Assembly: GCA_963627995.1 (NCBI GenBank)
Contig: CAVGCV010000011.1
Location: 4,999-68,998 of the forward strand
Direction: 5' to 3'
Origin: UBA3839 sp963627995
Lineage (GTDB): Bacteria; Bacteroidota; Bacteroidia; Bacteroidales; Bacteroidaceae
DNA: 64,000 nucleotides
In this document: in pieces, positions 26,567-35,068 of the stretch
Layout of the letters: the number at the start of each line of letters is the position of its first letter
Position numbering within the stretch: position 1 is the first letter of the stretch
Notes under the pieces: model-generated
The model's input: only the letters and a program-made list of their open reading frames with translations
The model's database searches: none
What the model was told of the DNA's origin: nothing
Position numbers and translations under genes: made by a program

Positions 26567-27760
26567 ATGGAAAAAACATGGCGCTGGTTCGGCAAGAACG
26601 ACCGGATAACGCTCCAGATGCTGCGGCAGATAGGCGTCGAGGGCATCGTCACGGCACTGCACGACGTGCCCAACGGCGAGGTCTGGACGCAGGAGGCCAT
26701 CCTGGACTTGAAGAACTACATCGAGGCGGCCGGCCTCCGGTGGTCGGTGGTGGAGAGCCTGCCCGTTTGCGAGGCCATCAAGTACGGAGGCCCCGACCGC
26801 GAGCGGCTGATTGAGAACTACAAGGTGAGCCTGGCGAACCTGGGCAAGTGCGGCATCCGCACGGTGTGCTACAACTTCATGCCCGTGCTCGACTGGGCGC
26901 GGACCGAACTCGACCACCCCTGGGCGGACGGAAGCACCTCGCTCTACTTCAACAAGGTGAAGTTCGTCTATTTCGACTGCCGCATCCTCAAGCGCGAGGG
27001 CGCGGCCGACGACTACACGGCCGACGAGCTGGCCGCCGCCGACGCGCTGGGGCGCACCATGACCAAGGCCGACGACGACGCGCTGGTCGACACCATCATC
27101 GTCAAGACGCAGGGCTTCGTCAATGGCAACATCACCGAGGACGACAAGAACCCCGTCCAGCTCTTCCGCAGCCTGCTGGCGCTTTACAAGGGCGTCACGC
27201 GCGAGCAGCTCCGCGCCAACATGAAGCACTTCCTGGAGGCCGTCATGCCCGTCTGCCGCGAGTGGGACGTGCGCATGTGCGTCCACCCCGACGACCCCCC
27301 GACGCAGCTCCTCGGACTGCCCCGCATCGTGACCTGCGGCGACGACATCGAATGGCTCTTGAACGCCGTGCCCGACCCGCACAGCGGACTGACCTTCTGC
27401 TGCGGCTCGCTGTCGGCAGGGGCGCAGAACGACGTGCCGGCCTTGGCGCGCAAGTACGCCAAGCGCACCCATTTCGTGCACCTCCGCTCCACCGACGTGC
27501 TGCCCAACGGCGACTTCATCGAGGCCGACCACCTGCGCGGGCGCGCCAACCTGATAGAGGTGTGCCGAATCTTCGAGCGCGAGAACCCCGGCCTCCCCAT
27601 GCGCGTGGACCACGGGCGCACCATGCTGGGCGACGAGGACAAGGGCTACAACGCCGGCTACTCGTTCCACGGGCGCATGATGGGGCTGGCGCAGATGGAC
27701 GGCGTGATGGCCGCCGTGCGCTACATGGAGGGACAAAAGAACGAACTTCAACAACCATAA
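26567..27760 (+). CDS. uxuA: mannonate dehydratase UxuA
   Basis: Cytosolic TIM-barrel enzyme that dehydrates D-mannonate to 2-keto-3-deoxygluconate in hexuronate catabolism. It has 397 residues, matching the family. It begins MEKTWRWFGKNDRITLQMLRQIGVEGIVTALHD, and metal-ligand regions follow in order: MCVHPDDPP (about 243-251), CCGSLSAG, HLRSTDVLPNGDFIEADHL and MRVDHGRTMLGD near the C-terminus. The SDR gene begins 10 nt downstream. The pair performs two consecutive steps of glucuronate breakdown. Confidence 0.95.
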   Translation: MEKTWRWFGKNDRITLQMLRQIGVEGIVTALHDVPNGEVWTQEAILDLKNYIEAAGLRWSVVESLPVCEAIKYGGPDRERLIENYKVSLANLGKCGIRTVCYNFMPVLDWARTELDHPWADGSTSLYFNKVKFVYFDCRILKREGAADDYTADELAAADALGRTMTKADDDALVDTIIVKTQGFVNGNITEDDKNPVQLFRSLLALYKGVTREQLRANMKHFLEAVMPVCREWDVRMCVHPDDPPTQLLGLPRIVTCGDDIEWLLNAVPDPHSGLTFCCGSLSAGAQNDVPALARKYAKRTHFVHLRSTDVLPNGDFIEADHLRGRANLIEVCRIFERENPGLPMRVDHGRTMLGDEDKGYNAGYSFHGRMMGLAQMDGVMAAVRYMEGQKNELQQP

Positions 27761-27770
27761 CAGGACGAAA

Positions 27771-28589
27771 ATGAACGACTTGAAAGGAAAGACAGCCGTC
27801 GTCACGGGCGGCAGCGGCGTGCTGGGCAGCAATGTGGCCGAGGGGCTGCTCCAGGCCGGGGCGAGCGTCGTGGTGATAGGCGCGCACCAACACAAAGTGG
27901 ACGCCGCGCTGGAGCGCCTCCGCCCGGCGGCCAAGGCCGCCGGCGCGGAAGTGTCGGGTCACGCCTGCAACGTGCTGGAGCAGAGCGAAATCAACGCCGC
28001 CCGCGATGCCGTCATGGCGCGCCACGGGCGTGTGGACATCCTGGTGAACGCGGCCGGCGGCAACGTGCCGGGCGCCACCGTCATGGACGACCAGCACGTG
28101 TTCGACATGAAGCCCGACGACCTCCGCCGCGTCATCGACCTCAACCTCTACGGCACCATCTACCCCTGCCTCACGTTCGGACGCATCATGGCCGGGCAGA
28201 AGAGCGGCAGCATCATCAACGTGTCGTCGATGGCCGCCTACGACGCCCTCACGCGCGTCATGGGCTACGCCATCGCCAAGGAGGGCGTGATAGCCCTCAC
28301 CAAGTGGCTCGCCCAGGAGATGGCCATCAAGTACAGCGAGAAAATCCGCGTCAACGCCATCGCCCCGGGCTTCTTCATCGGCGAGCAGAACCGCCGCGCC
28401 CTGCTCAACGACGACGGCAGCCTCACGGAGCGCAGCCACAAGGTGCTGGCCAAGACGCCCATGCGCCGCTTCGGCGACATCTCCGAGCTGAACGGCATCG
28501 TCCGCTTCCTCTGCTCCGACGAGGCGTCGTTCGTCACCGGCACCGTCATTCCCGTCGACGGCGGGTTCAGCAGCTTCTCCGGCGTGTAG
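27771..28589 (+). CDS. SDR-family oxidoreductase, probable D-mannonate oxidoreductase
   Basis: Cytosolic short-chain dehydrogenase/reductase of 272 residues. The cofactor motif is VTGGSGVLGSNVAEGL (about 12-27), followed by NAAGGNVPGAT, the catalytic serine strand INVSSMAAYDA, and Y-x3-K in GYAIAKEGVIALTKWLAQEM. The C-terminus ends FVTGTVIPVDGGFSSFSGV. SDR enzymes of this type next to uxuA are usually fructuronate (mannonate) oxidoreductases that replace UxuB. That function is inferred from the tight pairing with uxuA, not from residues unique to the reaction. Confidence 0.85.
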   Translation: MNDLKGKTAVVTGGSGVLGSNVAEGLLQAGASVVVIGAHQHKVDAALERLRPAAKAAGAEVSGHACNVLEQSEINAARDAVMARHGRVDILVNAAGGNVPGATVMDDQHVFDMKPDDLRRVIDLNLYGTIYPCLTFGRIMAGQKSGSIINVSSMAAYDALTRVMGYAIAKEGVIALTKWLAQEMAIKYSEKIRVNAIAPGFFIGEQNRRALLNDDGSLTERSHKVLAKTPMRRFGDISELNGIVRFLCSDEASFVTGTVIPVDGGFSSFSGV

Positions 28590-28624
28590 GGCCGCTGCGG
28601 CGGAAGCCTCGGCCGGCGGAACAG

Positions 28625-28665
28625 GACGCTTCCCGCCGTGGCCCTGCGCCACGGCGGGAAGCGTC
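28625..28665. terminator. bidirectional hairpin between convergent genes
   Basis: Perfect 18-bp arms, 28625-28642 and 28648-28665, with loop CCTGC. No clear T-tract. It lies between the SDR gene and the minus-strand secreted protein. Confidence 0.7.
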
Positions 28666-28718
28666 CGTCGTATATGCGGGGCCATCGCCCCGGGGCCGGC
28701 TGCCAGAAGCAAGCGCGC

Positions 28719-29762
28719 TTATTTCACGTGCACCTTCTGCCCGCCCATGATGTAAATGCCTTTCGTCAATCGCGCACCCACTCGCCGTCCCTGCAAGTCG
28801 TAGACGGCGCCCGCCGACCGCGAAGTAGCCTCCACGCTCCCGATGCTTGCGCTGCCGTCGTCGTTGTGTACCGTGTATTTCCCGCTTGCCGGGGCTGGAA
28901 GTCCCCGGAACGTCACGACATCCTTCTGCAGCGCCGCCGACGCATTGTCCTCCATTGGGTTGAGCTCCCACTGGAACAGTGCATGGATGTCGTCGCCGTC
29001 ACGATAGAAGCAAGAGTACATGCGGTGACCCCACCACCATCGGACGCTCTCATACACCAGCGTTCCGTTCTCAAAACTGCATTTGGCAGATTCTCCCGAG
29101 CCGCCATCGTCGTAGTGGCCGTCCATCCATCCTGAGTCATGGGTGAAAATGGGGTCCGAGCCAATCTCGCGCGCAAGGTATGCCCCATAGTCATATTCCA
29201 TCAACAGCGTATGGGAATACCTGACGTTCTCCAGGCTCCTCACCATGAAATGGTTCATGAACGACCCGAAGTCCTCCAGCCACTGGTCCGAATACTTGCC
29301 GTCGTCCGACACCACGGACAACAGCCTCTTCGACACGCTGCCGCCCGTCCCGCAGAACGACGTGTTCACCAGCGTGTCCGTGGCGGACACCACCTTCCAC
29401 GCCATGCCATTGAATGTCCTGAAGCTGTCGCCTGCGGACAGGCTGAAGTCGAAGGCAACGGTCTCCTTCTGCGCTTCAAAATCGTAGACATAGATTTTCC
29501 TGTCCGCCATCCTGTAGCCATATTGCAGCCTGACCGGTTCGTCCGCCTCGTGGCGATATCGAGGGCTGTCGTCGAAGATGCGGTAATATCCAACCCCGTT
29601 TCCAGCCGTCTCCATTTTGCCGTGATAGGTCATAAGGGCGGGTCTTGTACTGTTGCCTTCGGCAACGGCCATGGTCCAATACTGATTCTGTGCAGACAGT
29701 CCGATGGAACAGGCTGACAGCAGGGCCAGCAAGGCAACTCGCAGTAAAGATTGGTTTTTCAT
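28719..29762 (-). CDS. secreted protein of unknown function with Prevotella-type C-terminal tail
   Basis: Not recognised by function. The 347-residue product has a clear signal peptide (LLRVALLALLSACSIGLSAQ, about 5-24), a beta-rich aromatic body and the tail VYDLQGRRVGARLTKGIYIMGGQKVHVK. This tail is the form seen on many exported Prevotella proteins and resembles a type IX sorting signal. The body has one WWWGHRMYSC cluster and few charged repeats, with no catalytic motif I can name. Base composition is visibly less GC-rich than its neighbours. No good TAnnTTTG box is present; TATCTTCA at 29872-29879 (minus strand) is the nearest candidate. Confidence 0.75.
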   Translation of the reverse strand: MKNQSLLRVALLALLSACSIGLSAQNQYWTMAVAEGNSTRPALMTYHGKMETAGNGVGYYRIFDDSPRYRHEADEPVRLQYGYRMADRKIYVYDFEAQKETVAFDFSLSAGDSFRTFNGMAWKVVSATDTLVNTSFCGTGGSVSKRLLSVVSDDGKYSDQWLEDFGSFMNHFMVRSLENVRYSHTLLMEYDYGAYLAREIGSDPIFTHDSGWMDGHYDDGGSGESAKCSFENGTLVYESVRWWWGHRMYSCFYRDGDDIHALFQWELNPMEDNASAALQKDVVTFRGLPAPASGKYTVHNDDGSASIGSVEATSRSAGAVYDLQGRRVGARLTKGIYIMGGQKVHVK

Positions 29763-30190
29763 AATAGCTCGTTTTTGAGGGTTTGTCGATACGCTATGGT
29801 TGTCTCTTGGTATTCACGGGGCTTTTTACTTTCTGCTGACGCCCAATGCACTCCTCTTCATCCTTCCGCGGTGAAGATAGCGCGTTTTTTGTAATAAAAA
29901 AATGAAAGGAGCAAATTTTTCAGCTGTTTTTTCTCCGCCTTTCGTTGGGTCTTGTGTCATGTCTCGCGCGATGCCGGAGTTGGCGCTGGCGGGAGGGGCC
30001 ATTCTTCTGCGCGCGCCAAAGGGCTGGCAACAAGACGAACGGCGGAAGGCCTGCGCCCTGCCGCGCGCAAGGGGATTTTGACATTTTGATGCTGCCGCCA
30101 AGCCGGCTTCCGCCCGTCTCGGGATGCCGTCTGTGGATTTTGCAAGACGCTGTCATCCAGCTGCTTGCGGTTCGCTGGGCATCCGTCGGG
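29763..30190. other. intergenic region without recognised gene
   Basis: About 430 bp upstream of array D, in a divergent gap. An A/T-rich stretch at 29880-29920 may belong to the promoter of the minus-strand gene. The rest is GC-rich sequence with no convincing start, promoter or RNA that I can see. Confidence 0.5.
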
Positions 30191-30333
30191 AAAATACTGC
30201 GGAGAAAACTTTTTTCCTCTGCGGAGCGGATGGATTTTCTCCGCAGTGTTTTTCCCGTCGCTCCGCAGTGTTTTTCCGCGCGCTCCGCAGTGTTTTTTCG
30301 GTCGCAGCCAAGGCGTTGGCTATGAGCGGTTTG
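30191..30333 (+). repeat. 22-bp periodic dyad array, copy D
   Basis: Five words start at 30196 (ACTGCGG), 30218 (TCTGCGG), 30240, 30262 and 30284 (TCCGCAG), all steps 22 bp. The last three are each followed by TGTTTTT. The tail CAAGGCGTTGGCTATGAGCG begins at 30309, 25 bp after the fifth word start, as in copies A and B. Confidence 0.85.
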
Positions 30334-30459
30334 CAATGTGGCGGCGAAGCCTCCGGCACACGGGCTCCACGGCACCGCGCCGGTGACGCTCCGATGGTTT
30401 TTTGCCTGCGGAAACGCGCGTCCGGGCGACACATGACTGCAAGTTCGGGAGAAAATGCT

Positions 30460-30467
30460 TACCTTTG
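30460..30467 (+). promoter_or_regulatory. Bacteroidetes -7 box for the glycosidase-like gene
   Basis: TACCTTTG matches TAnnTTTG, 48 bp before the start at 30508 and 170 bp after array D. Confidence 0.65.
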
Positions 30468-30507
30468 TTTCCGTAAGAACAATGTGGAAACAACGGACCA
30501 ACTGACT

Positions 30508-33222
30508 ATGAGACGACTGACAATGGCGGCGTGTGCCGCCGTACTGGCGGCGCAGGGCGCGACGGCGCAGACTGCCGCCGACCGCACGCCGCACGCCAGC
30601 ATGTGGCTCCGGGCCTTCGAGAAGGCCGGGGCGCAGGTGCCCTACCGGTTCGACGGCGAGGGCAAGGAAGTGCGCGTGGCGTGGGGACTGGACACGGCGT
30701 GGGACAGCGCCGACAACGTGAGGCGCGGCACGGCGTTCATCGGAAAGGACAATATCGCCACAGGGCGCATCTCGTTCCAGCCCAGCGACCTGGTGGGCGA
30801 CGATGGCGAGCTGTCGGCCGCGCAGAAGAAGGCGCTCGACTCGCGCATCGCGAACATCAAGCTGTCGGGCACGACGAGCGTGATGCTCAACTGCGACCAC
30901 GAGGCGCTCAACGCCGGCAACTACTACGGCAAGCCGGAGGAGTGGTACAAGGTCATCAAGGCGTCGGTGAAGTACGCACAGGCCAAGGGGCTGACGGTCG
31001 TGTCCGTGTCGCCCTTCAACGAGCCCGACTACACGCCGTGGGGCGAGGGGACGAAGGCGCACTTCAAGGCCATCGCCAGGCTCATCAGCGAGGACGGGGA
31101 GCTGGCCGGCATCCGCGTCTCGGCGGGCAACACGCTCAACTGCGACGAGGCCCTCTCGTGGTACAACTACATGAAGCCCTACGCCACCGAGGGCAACACG
31201 CACCAGCTCGCCGGCTCGTTCGACAGCTACGCCGGCTTCTTCACCGCCGTGCGCAACAACGGCCATCATGCGTCGGCCGACGAGCTGCACAACGTGGCCG
31301 AGGCCATGGTGGGCGTGGAGTACGGCCTGCAGTCGGGCGTGTGGTGGGGCTACGACGGCGTGGCGCGCGGCGACTACTGCAAGGCGGCGAACGGCGGCGC
31401 GCGGCTGGGCTACGCCGAGAACCGCGGCGCCTGGACGGCCGCGTCGGTCTACCGCCTGCCCGGCGGCGCGGTGGAGGCCTTCCTCGGCACGAGCGAGCGC
31501 CAGGCCACGACCTCGGCGTTCGAGTTCGTGAGCCTCGACCGCGACGTCTACTACGACGGCTACGGCCCCGTGCGCGCCTTCCGGATGGAGATGCCGGGCG
31601 GCACGGGCTACCAGCAGGGGCAGACCAACGCCGAGCGCATGATACGCATCACGCAGGGCGAGGACGTGCAGCCGTTCGCCGTGGAGGGCGGCACGTATGT
31701 CATCATGAACAGGAAGACGAAGGGATGCCTGACGATTGCGGGCGGCGCGACGGCCGGCGGGACGGCCGTCGTGCAGGGCTTCTACAAGGGCCGGGCGGCT
31801 GCCTACCCCTACCAGCAGTGGACGGTCGAGGCGGTGGGCGACCGCGTGGGCGGCGACTTCAGCTACAGCTACATCCGGAGCGCGCGCGACGAGAAGATGC
31901 TGCTCGACCTGCTCAACTGGTCGCTCAGCGCCAAGGGCACGCTCTGCGCCTACCCGGGCGACGGCGGGGCCAACGAGCAGTGGTACTTCGAGTATGCCGG
32001 CGACGGCGACTTCTACATCCGCTCGCGCCATTCGGCCCTGTGCCTCGAGGTGCGCAACGGCTCGTCGCTCACGGGCGCGGCCGTCCAGCAGGCCGAGTTC
32101 ACGGGCGACGCGCGCCAGCGGTGGCGCTTCATCCCGGTGGACGCGGAGAGCGAGCTCGACGCGCCGGCCGTCCCCGCGGGGCTGGAGGCCACGCCCCAGA
32201 GCGCGTCGGTGCTGCTCGCGTGGCAGGCCAACGCCGAGCCCGACGCCGACGGCTACATGGTGCTCCGCGGCGAGCGGACGGCGGACGGCGCGACGGACTG
32301 GAGCGTGATTGGCCGGAAGGTGCAGGGCACGCGCTTCATCGACAACTCCTGCGCGCCGGGCAGGGACTACGCCTACAAGATAAGGTGCATCGACCGCGCC
32401 GGCAACATGTCGGCCGCGACGGACGAGGTGGCGGCGCGGACGCAGGACGGGAAGTCCGTCGTGGCGCGCTACGAGTTCGACGGAACGGCCGAGGACCTGA
32501 CGCCCAACCAGTTCGACGCGGCCCTCTCGGGCAATGCCGAGTATGGCGCGGCGGTCAGCCAGTCGGGCAGCGGCGCGCTCCGCCTCGACGGCTCCACCTA
32601 CCTGATCCTGCCGCACCAGCTGGGCAACATGAGGGAGATGACCGTCGCGCTCTGGGCCTACTGGCAGACGGTGTCGAGCTGGCAGCGGCTGTTCGACTTC
32701 GGCAACGGCACGGACCAGTACATGTTCCTCACGCCGAGCAACGGCTCGGAGATGCGCTTCGTGCTGAAGAACGGCGGCGACGAGCAGATTCTCTCGGCGC
32801 CGAGGCTCTCGACGCGCCGGTTCGTGCACCTGGCCGTGACGCTCGGCCCCGACGGGGTGAGGCTCTACGTGGACGGCGAGCTGGCCGCCGAGCGTGCGGA
32901 CATCACGATACGCCCGTCGGACTTCGCCCCGGTGATGAACTACATCGGCCGGAGCCAGTTCAGCGCCGACCCTTACTTCCGCGGCTACATCGACGACTTC
33001 CGCGTCTACAACCACGCGCTCACGGCGCAGGAGGTGCGGGAGGTGAAGGAGAACCTGGCGGACGGCGTCGGCGCGGTGGCCGCGCCGGACGCTTCGCCCG
33101 TGGTCGCCACGGAATGCTACTCCGTTGGCGGCGTCCGCCTGGCCGCTCCCCGGCGCGGGGTCGGCATCCTGCGGCAGACGCACCGGGACGGGACGGTCAC
33201 GGTGAGGAAGGTCCTTCGCTGA
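30508..33222 (+). CDS. secreted glycosidase-like protein with TIM barrel, ricin-type lectin, FN3 and LamG domains
   Basis: Exported protein of 904 residues with a signal peptide (MRRLTMAACAAVLAAQGATAQ). Residues about 22-390 look like a clan-A TIM barrel of the GH30 type. VSVSPFNEPDYTPWGEG holds the likely acid/base Glu (about 171), and a second glutamate lies in VGVEYGLQSGVWWG (about 272). A ricin-B-like lectin domain follows (about 395-545, three repeats each with a Q-x-W-like strand), then a fibronectin type III domain (about 555-650) and a LamG jelly roll (about 655-850). The C-terminal CYSVGGVRLAAPRRGVGILRQ looks like a degenerate form of the GRR...GIYI tail. Plant galactan or a host glycan is possible; the substrate is not decided. 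The domain order is supported, the GH family less so. Confidence 0.7.
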   Translation: MRRLTMAACAAVLAAQGATAQTAADRTPHASMWLRAFEKAGAQVPYRFDGEGKEVRVAWGLDTAWDSADNVRRGTAFIGKDNIATGRISFQPSDLVGDDGELSAAQKKALDSRIANIKLSGTTSVMLNCDHEALNAGNYYGKPEEWYKVIKASVKYAQAKGLTVVSVSPFNEPDYTPWGEGTKAHFKAIARLISEDGELAGIRVSAGNTLNCDEALSWYNYMKPYATEGNTHQLAGSFDSYAGFFTAVRNNGHHASADELHNVAEAMVGVEYGLQSGVWWGYDGVARGDYCKAANGGARLGYAENRGAWTAASVYRLPGGAVEAFLGTSERQATTSAFEFVSLDRDVYYDGYGPVRAFRMEMPGGTGYQQGQTNAERMIRITQGEDVQPFAVEGGTYVIMNRKTKGCLTIAGGATAGGTAVVQGFYKGRAAAYPYQQWTVEAVGDRVGGDFSYSYIRSARDEKMLLDLLNWSLSAKGTLCAYPGDGGANEQWYFEYAGDGDFYIRSRHSALCLEVRNGSSLTGAAVQQAEFTGDARQRWRFIPVDAESELDAPAVPAGLEATPQSASVLLAWQANAEPDADGYMVLRGERTADGATDWSVIGRKVQGTRFIDNSCAPGRDYAYKIRCIDRAGNMSAATDEVAARTQDGKSVVARYEFDGTAEDLTPNQFDAALSGNAEYGAAVSQSGSGALRLDGSTYLILPHQLGNMREMTVALWAYWQTVSSWQRLFDFGNGTDQYMFLTPSNGSEMRFVLKNGGDEQILSAPRLSTRRFVHLAVTLGPDGVRLYVDGELAAERADITIRPSDFAPVMNYIGRSQFSADPYFRGYIDDFRVYNHALTAQEVREVKENLADGVGAVAAPDASPVVATECYSVGGVRLAAPRRGVGILRQTHRDGTVTVRKVLR

Positions 33223-33247
33223 CCTGCGGCGCCTGCGACAAACGCGG

Positions 33248-33288
33248 CATCCCCCTGGCCTCCATCGTCTTTGGAGACCGGGGGGATG
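33248..33288. terminator. hairpin between convergent genes
   Basis: CATCCCCC near 33248 pairs with GGGGGATG ending at 33288, with further pairing of CCTCCA and TGGAG inside. No long T-tract. Confidence 0.6.
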
Positions 33289-33313
33289 TCGCGTCCTGCC
33301 CGCAACGGCCGGC

Positions 33314-34927
33314 CTACAGGCTGTAGACGAGGCCGAGGTTCATCTCGTAGCTCTTGGCGTGCACGTCCTTGTAGTGGGCCAGCGTGGAGCGGCGGTAGTA
33401 GAGCACGTGCTCAATCTTCAGCGTCAGGCTCTGCTGCATGCGCAGCCGCAGGTAGGCGCGGTTCAGGAAGATGGAGTTGTGCCCCTCGTCGCCCCAGTAG
33501 TAGTTCCCGGCGCGTTCGGGGTCGCCCGAGCCGTTGTGGACGTAGAGCCGCGCGAAATAGAAGTCGTCGCCCACCGACAGCAGGCGGTTCACCGTGAGGC
33601 GCGCGTCGTTGCGCAGGCTGTAGCCCGACGCGAAGCTGTAGCGGCGCGGGCGGTAGTAGTCGGCCGTCGTGCCGCCCAGCCCGATGCCGTCGGCCAGGAA
33701 GTCGTTGCTGAAGGACGTGTGCGTTCCTACCTTCTCCGTGTAGAGCCCGACGCCGAAGCTCATGGCCTCGTTGATAAGGGCGAAGTTGCCGGGGCGCTCG
33801 TCGTTCTTCCCCCCGTAGTTGTCCAGGTAGCGGAACACCTGGTAGATGCCGGCGTCGAACCGCCAGTCGCCCTTCGTCGAGCATTGCCATCCGTGGATGC
33901 GCCCGCGGATGTCGAGGTCGCTGAACGTGGGGTTCTTGCCCGCGAGGTTGAGCAGCATGTGCATGCGGAAGTAGTCGAACGGCTTCGGCTTGTCCTTTTT
34001 CGCGAAGCGGTCGCCGTAGTCCATGAGGAAACTCACGTAGCCCACGTTCTTCGAGCGGTGCAGGCCGCGCATCTCGTGCATGTAGCGGTTGCCCACGCTC
34101 ACCTCCAGCGAGAACGGCTCGGGCTGCACGTGCTTTCCCCGCGCGGGGCTGACCGCCCACATCTCCCCCGAGAACAGGCGGTGTGCGCCGCGCGCCGGGT
34201 TGAGGAATCCGCCCACCAGCTCGCGGATGACGCGGCCGACCCCCGTCTTCGAGTTGTCGAAAATGATGTCGGACGTGCGGTAGGTGACCTCGCCGATGGC
34301 CGAGCCGCCGATGCCCGTCGAGAGGAAGTCGTTGAACGCCGGCAGGTTGTTCTCGCAGAAGTATTCCCAGACCATGCTCCCGATCAGCGGGTAGACGGCG
34401 GCCGTGTAGTAGCTGTGCCCGTGGTAGCGGGCCGCTCCGTAGAACATGCTGCCGTGGTAGGGGTGCGAGAACTGGTTGCCCGAATAGCTGTCGTTGTCAA
34501 GGACGAAGGCGCTCTTGAGGTTCGTGCGGATGGTGCGCGCGTTGATGTCCGCCCATTGGCGGTCGTAGAGGTAGTGGTCCCAGGCCCATACGCCGAAGTT
34601 GAACGCCAGCGCCTCGCCCACGGGCTTCAGGATGCTGTGGTCCGCCGCCACCAGCGTGTCGGTGCCGCTGAGCCGCTGCAGGTGCACTTTGCTGCCTGTG
34701 ACGGGGTTGCGCCACACGGTGTCGGCGTGCAGCCAGAGCCCGGGTTGCGGCGCTTCCGCCTCGTCGAGGTAGGCCATTGGGCTGATGCTGTCGCACGCCT
34801 CTTCCGCGTGTCCGCCGCGCGAAGGCGCTTCGGCCTCGTGGGGCGTGGCCGCGCTGGCGGACGGGAGGGTGTAGGAAAGGGCGTATGCGGTGGACAGGCA
34901 GAGGAAGAACAGCTTGGGTGCTCGCAT
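33314..34927 (-). CDS. DUF3943 domain outer-membrane protein
   Basis: Exported protein of 537 residues matching the DUF3943 family of Bacteroidetes. It has a signal peptide (MRAPKLFFLCLSTAYALSY...ASA). The conserved block FNFGVWAWDHYLYDRQWADIN is at about 110-130, followed by NPYHGSMFY-like FSHPYHGSMFYGAARYHG and SAIGEVTYRTSD. The remainder consists of alternating beta strands ending in VYSL, as expected of a beta barrel. The start at 34927 is preferred because the longer reading (34957) begins inside the -7 box at 34955-34962. No function is known for the family. Confidence 0.85.
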   Translation of the reverse strand: MRAPKLFFLCLSTAYALSYTLPSASAATPHEAEAPSRGGHAEEACDSISPMAYLDEAEAPQPGLWLHADTVWRNPVTGSKVHLQRLSGTDTLVAADHSILKPVGEALAFNFGVWAWDHYLYDRQWADINARTIRTNLKSAFVLDNDSYSGNQFSHPYHGSMFYGAARYHGHSYYTAAVYPLIGSMVWEYFCENNLPAFNDFLSTGIGGSAIGEVTYRTSDIIFDNSKTGVGRVIRELVGGFLNPARGAHRLFSGEMWAVSPARGKHVQPEPFSLEVSVGNRYMHEMRGLHRSKNVGYVSFLMDYGDRFAKKDKPKPFDYFRMHMLLNLAGKNPTFSDLDIRGRIHGWQCSTKGDWRFDAGIYQVFRYLDNYGGKNDERPGNFALINEAMSFGVGLYTEKVGTHTSFSNDFLADGIGLGGTTADYYRPRRYSFASGYSLRNDARLTVNRLLSVGDDFYFARLYVHNGSGDPERAGNYYWGDEGHNSIFLNRAYLRLRMQQSLTLKIEHVLYYRRSTLAHYKDVHAKSYEMNLGLVYSL

Positions 34928-34954
34928 GGGATGTGGGGTTGGAAAAAGATTCTG

Positions 34955-34962
34955 CAAAATTA
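34955..34962 (-). promoter_or_regulatory. Bacteroidetes -7 box for the DUF3943 gene
   Basis: TAATTTTG on the minus strand, 28 bp upstream of the start at 34927. Confidence 0.65.
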
Positions 34963-35068
34963 CGCGGATATTTCCACGGCGCGCAGTCCTTTTCTTGGCG
35001 TAGATTGTCCCTTTTCGGCCATGGCGCGCGCCCTGCCGCCCTTTTCGAGGGAAAAATGCGCGGGATGT

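Noticed and set aside
34928..34957. Longer start for the DUF3943 gene at 34957
   Set aside because: It falls inside the -7 box and would put a non-signal sequence before a good signal peptide.
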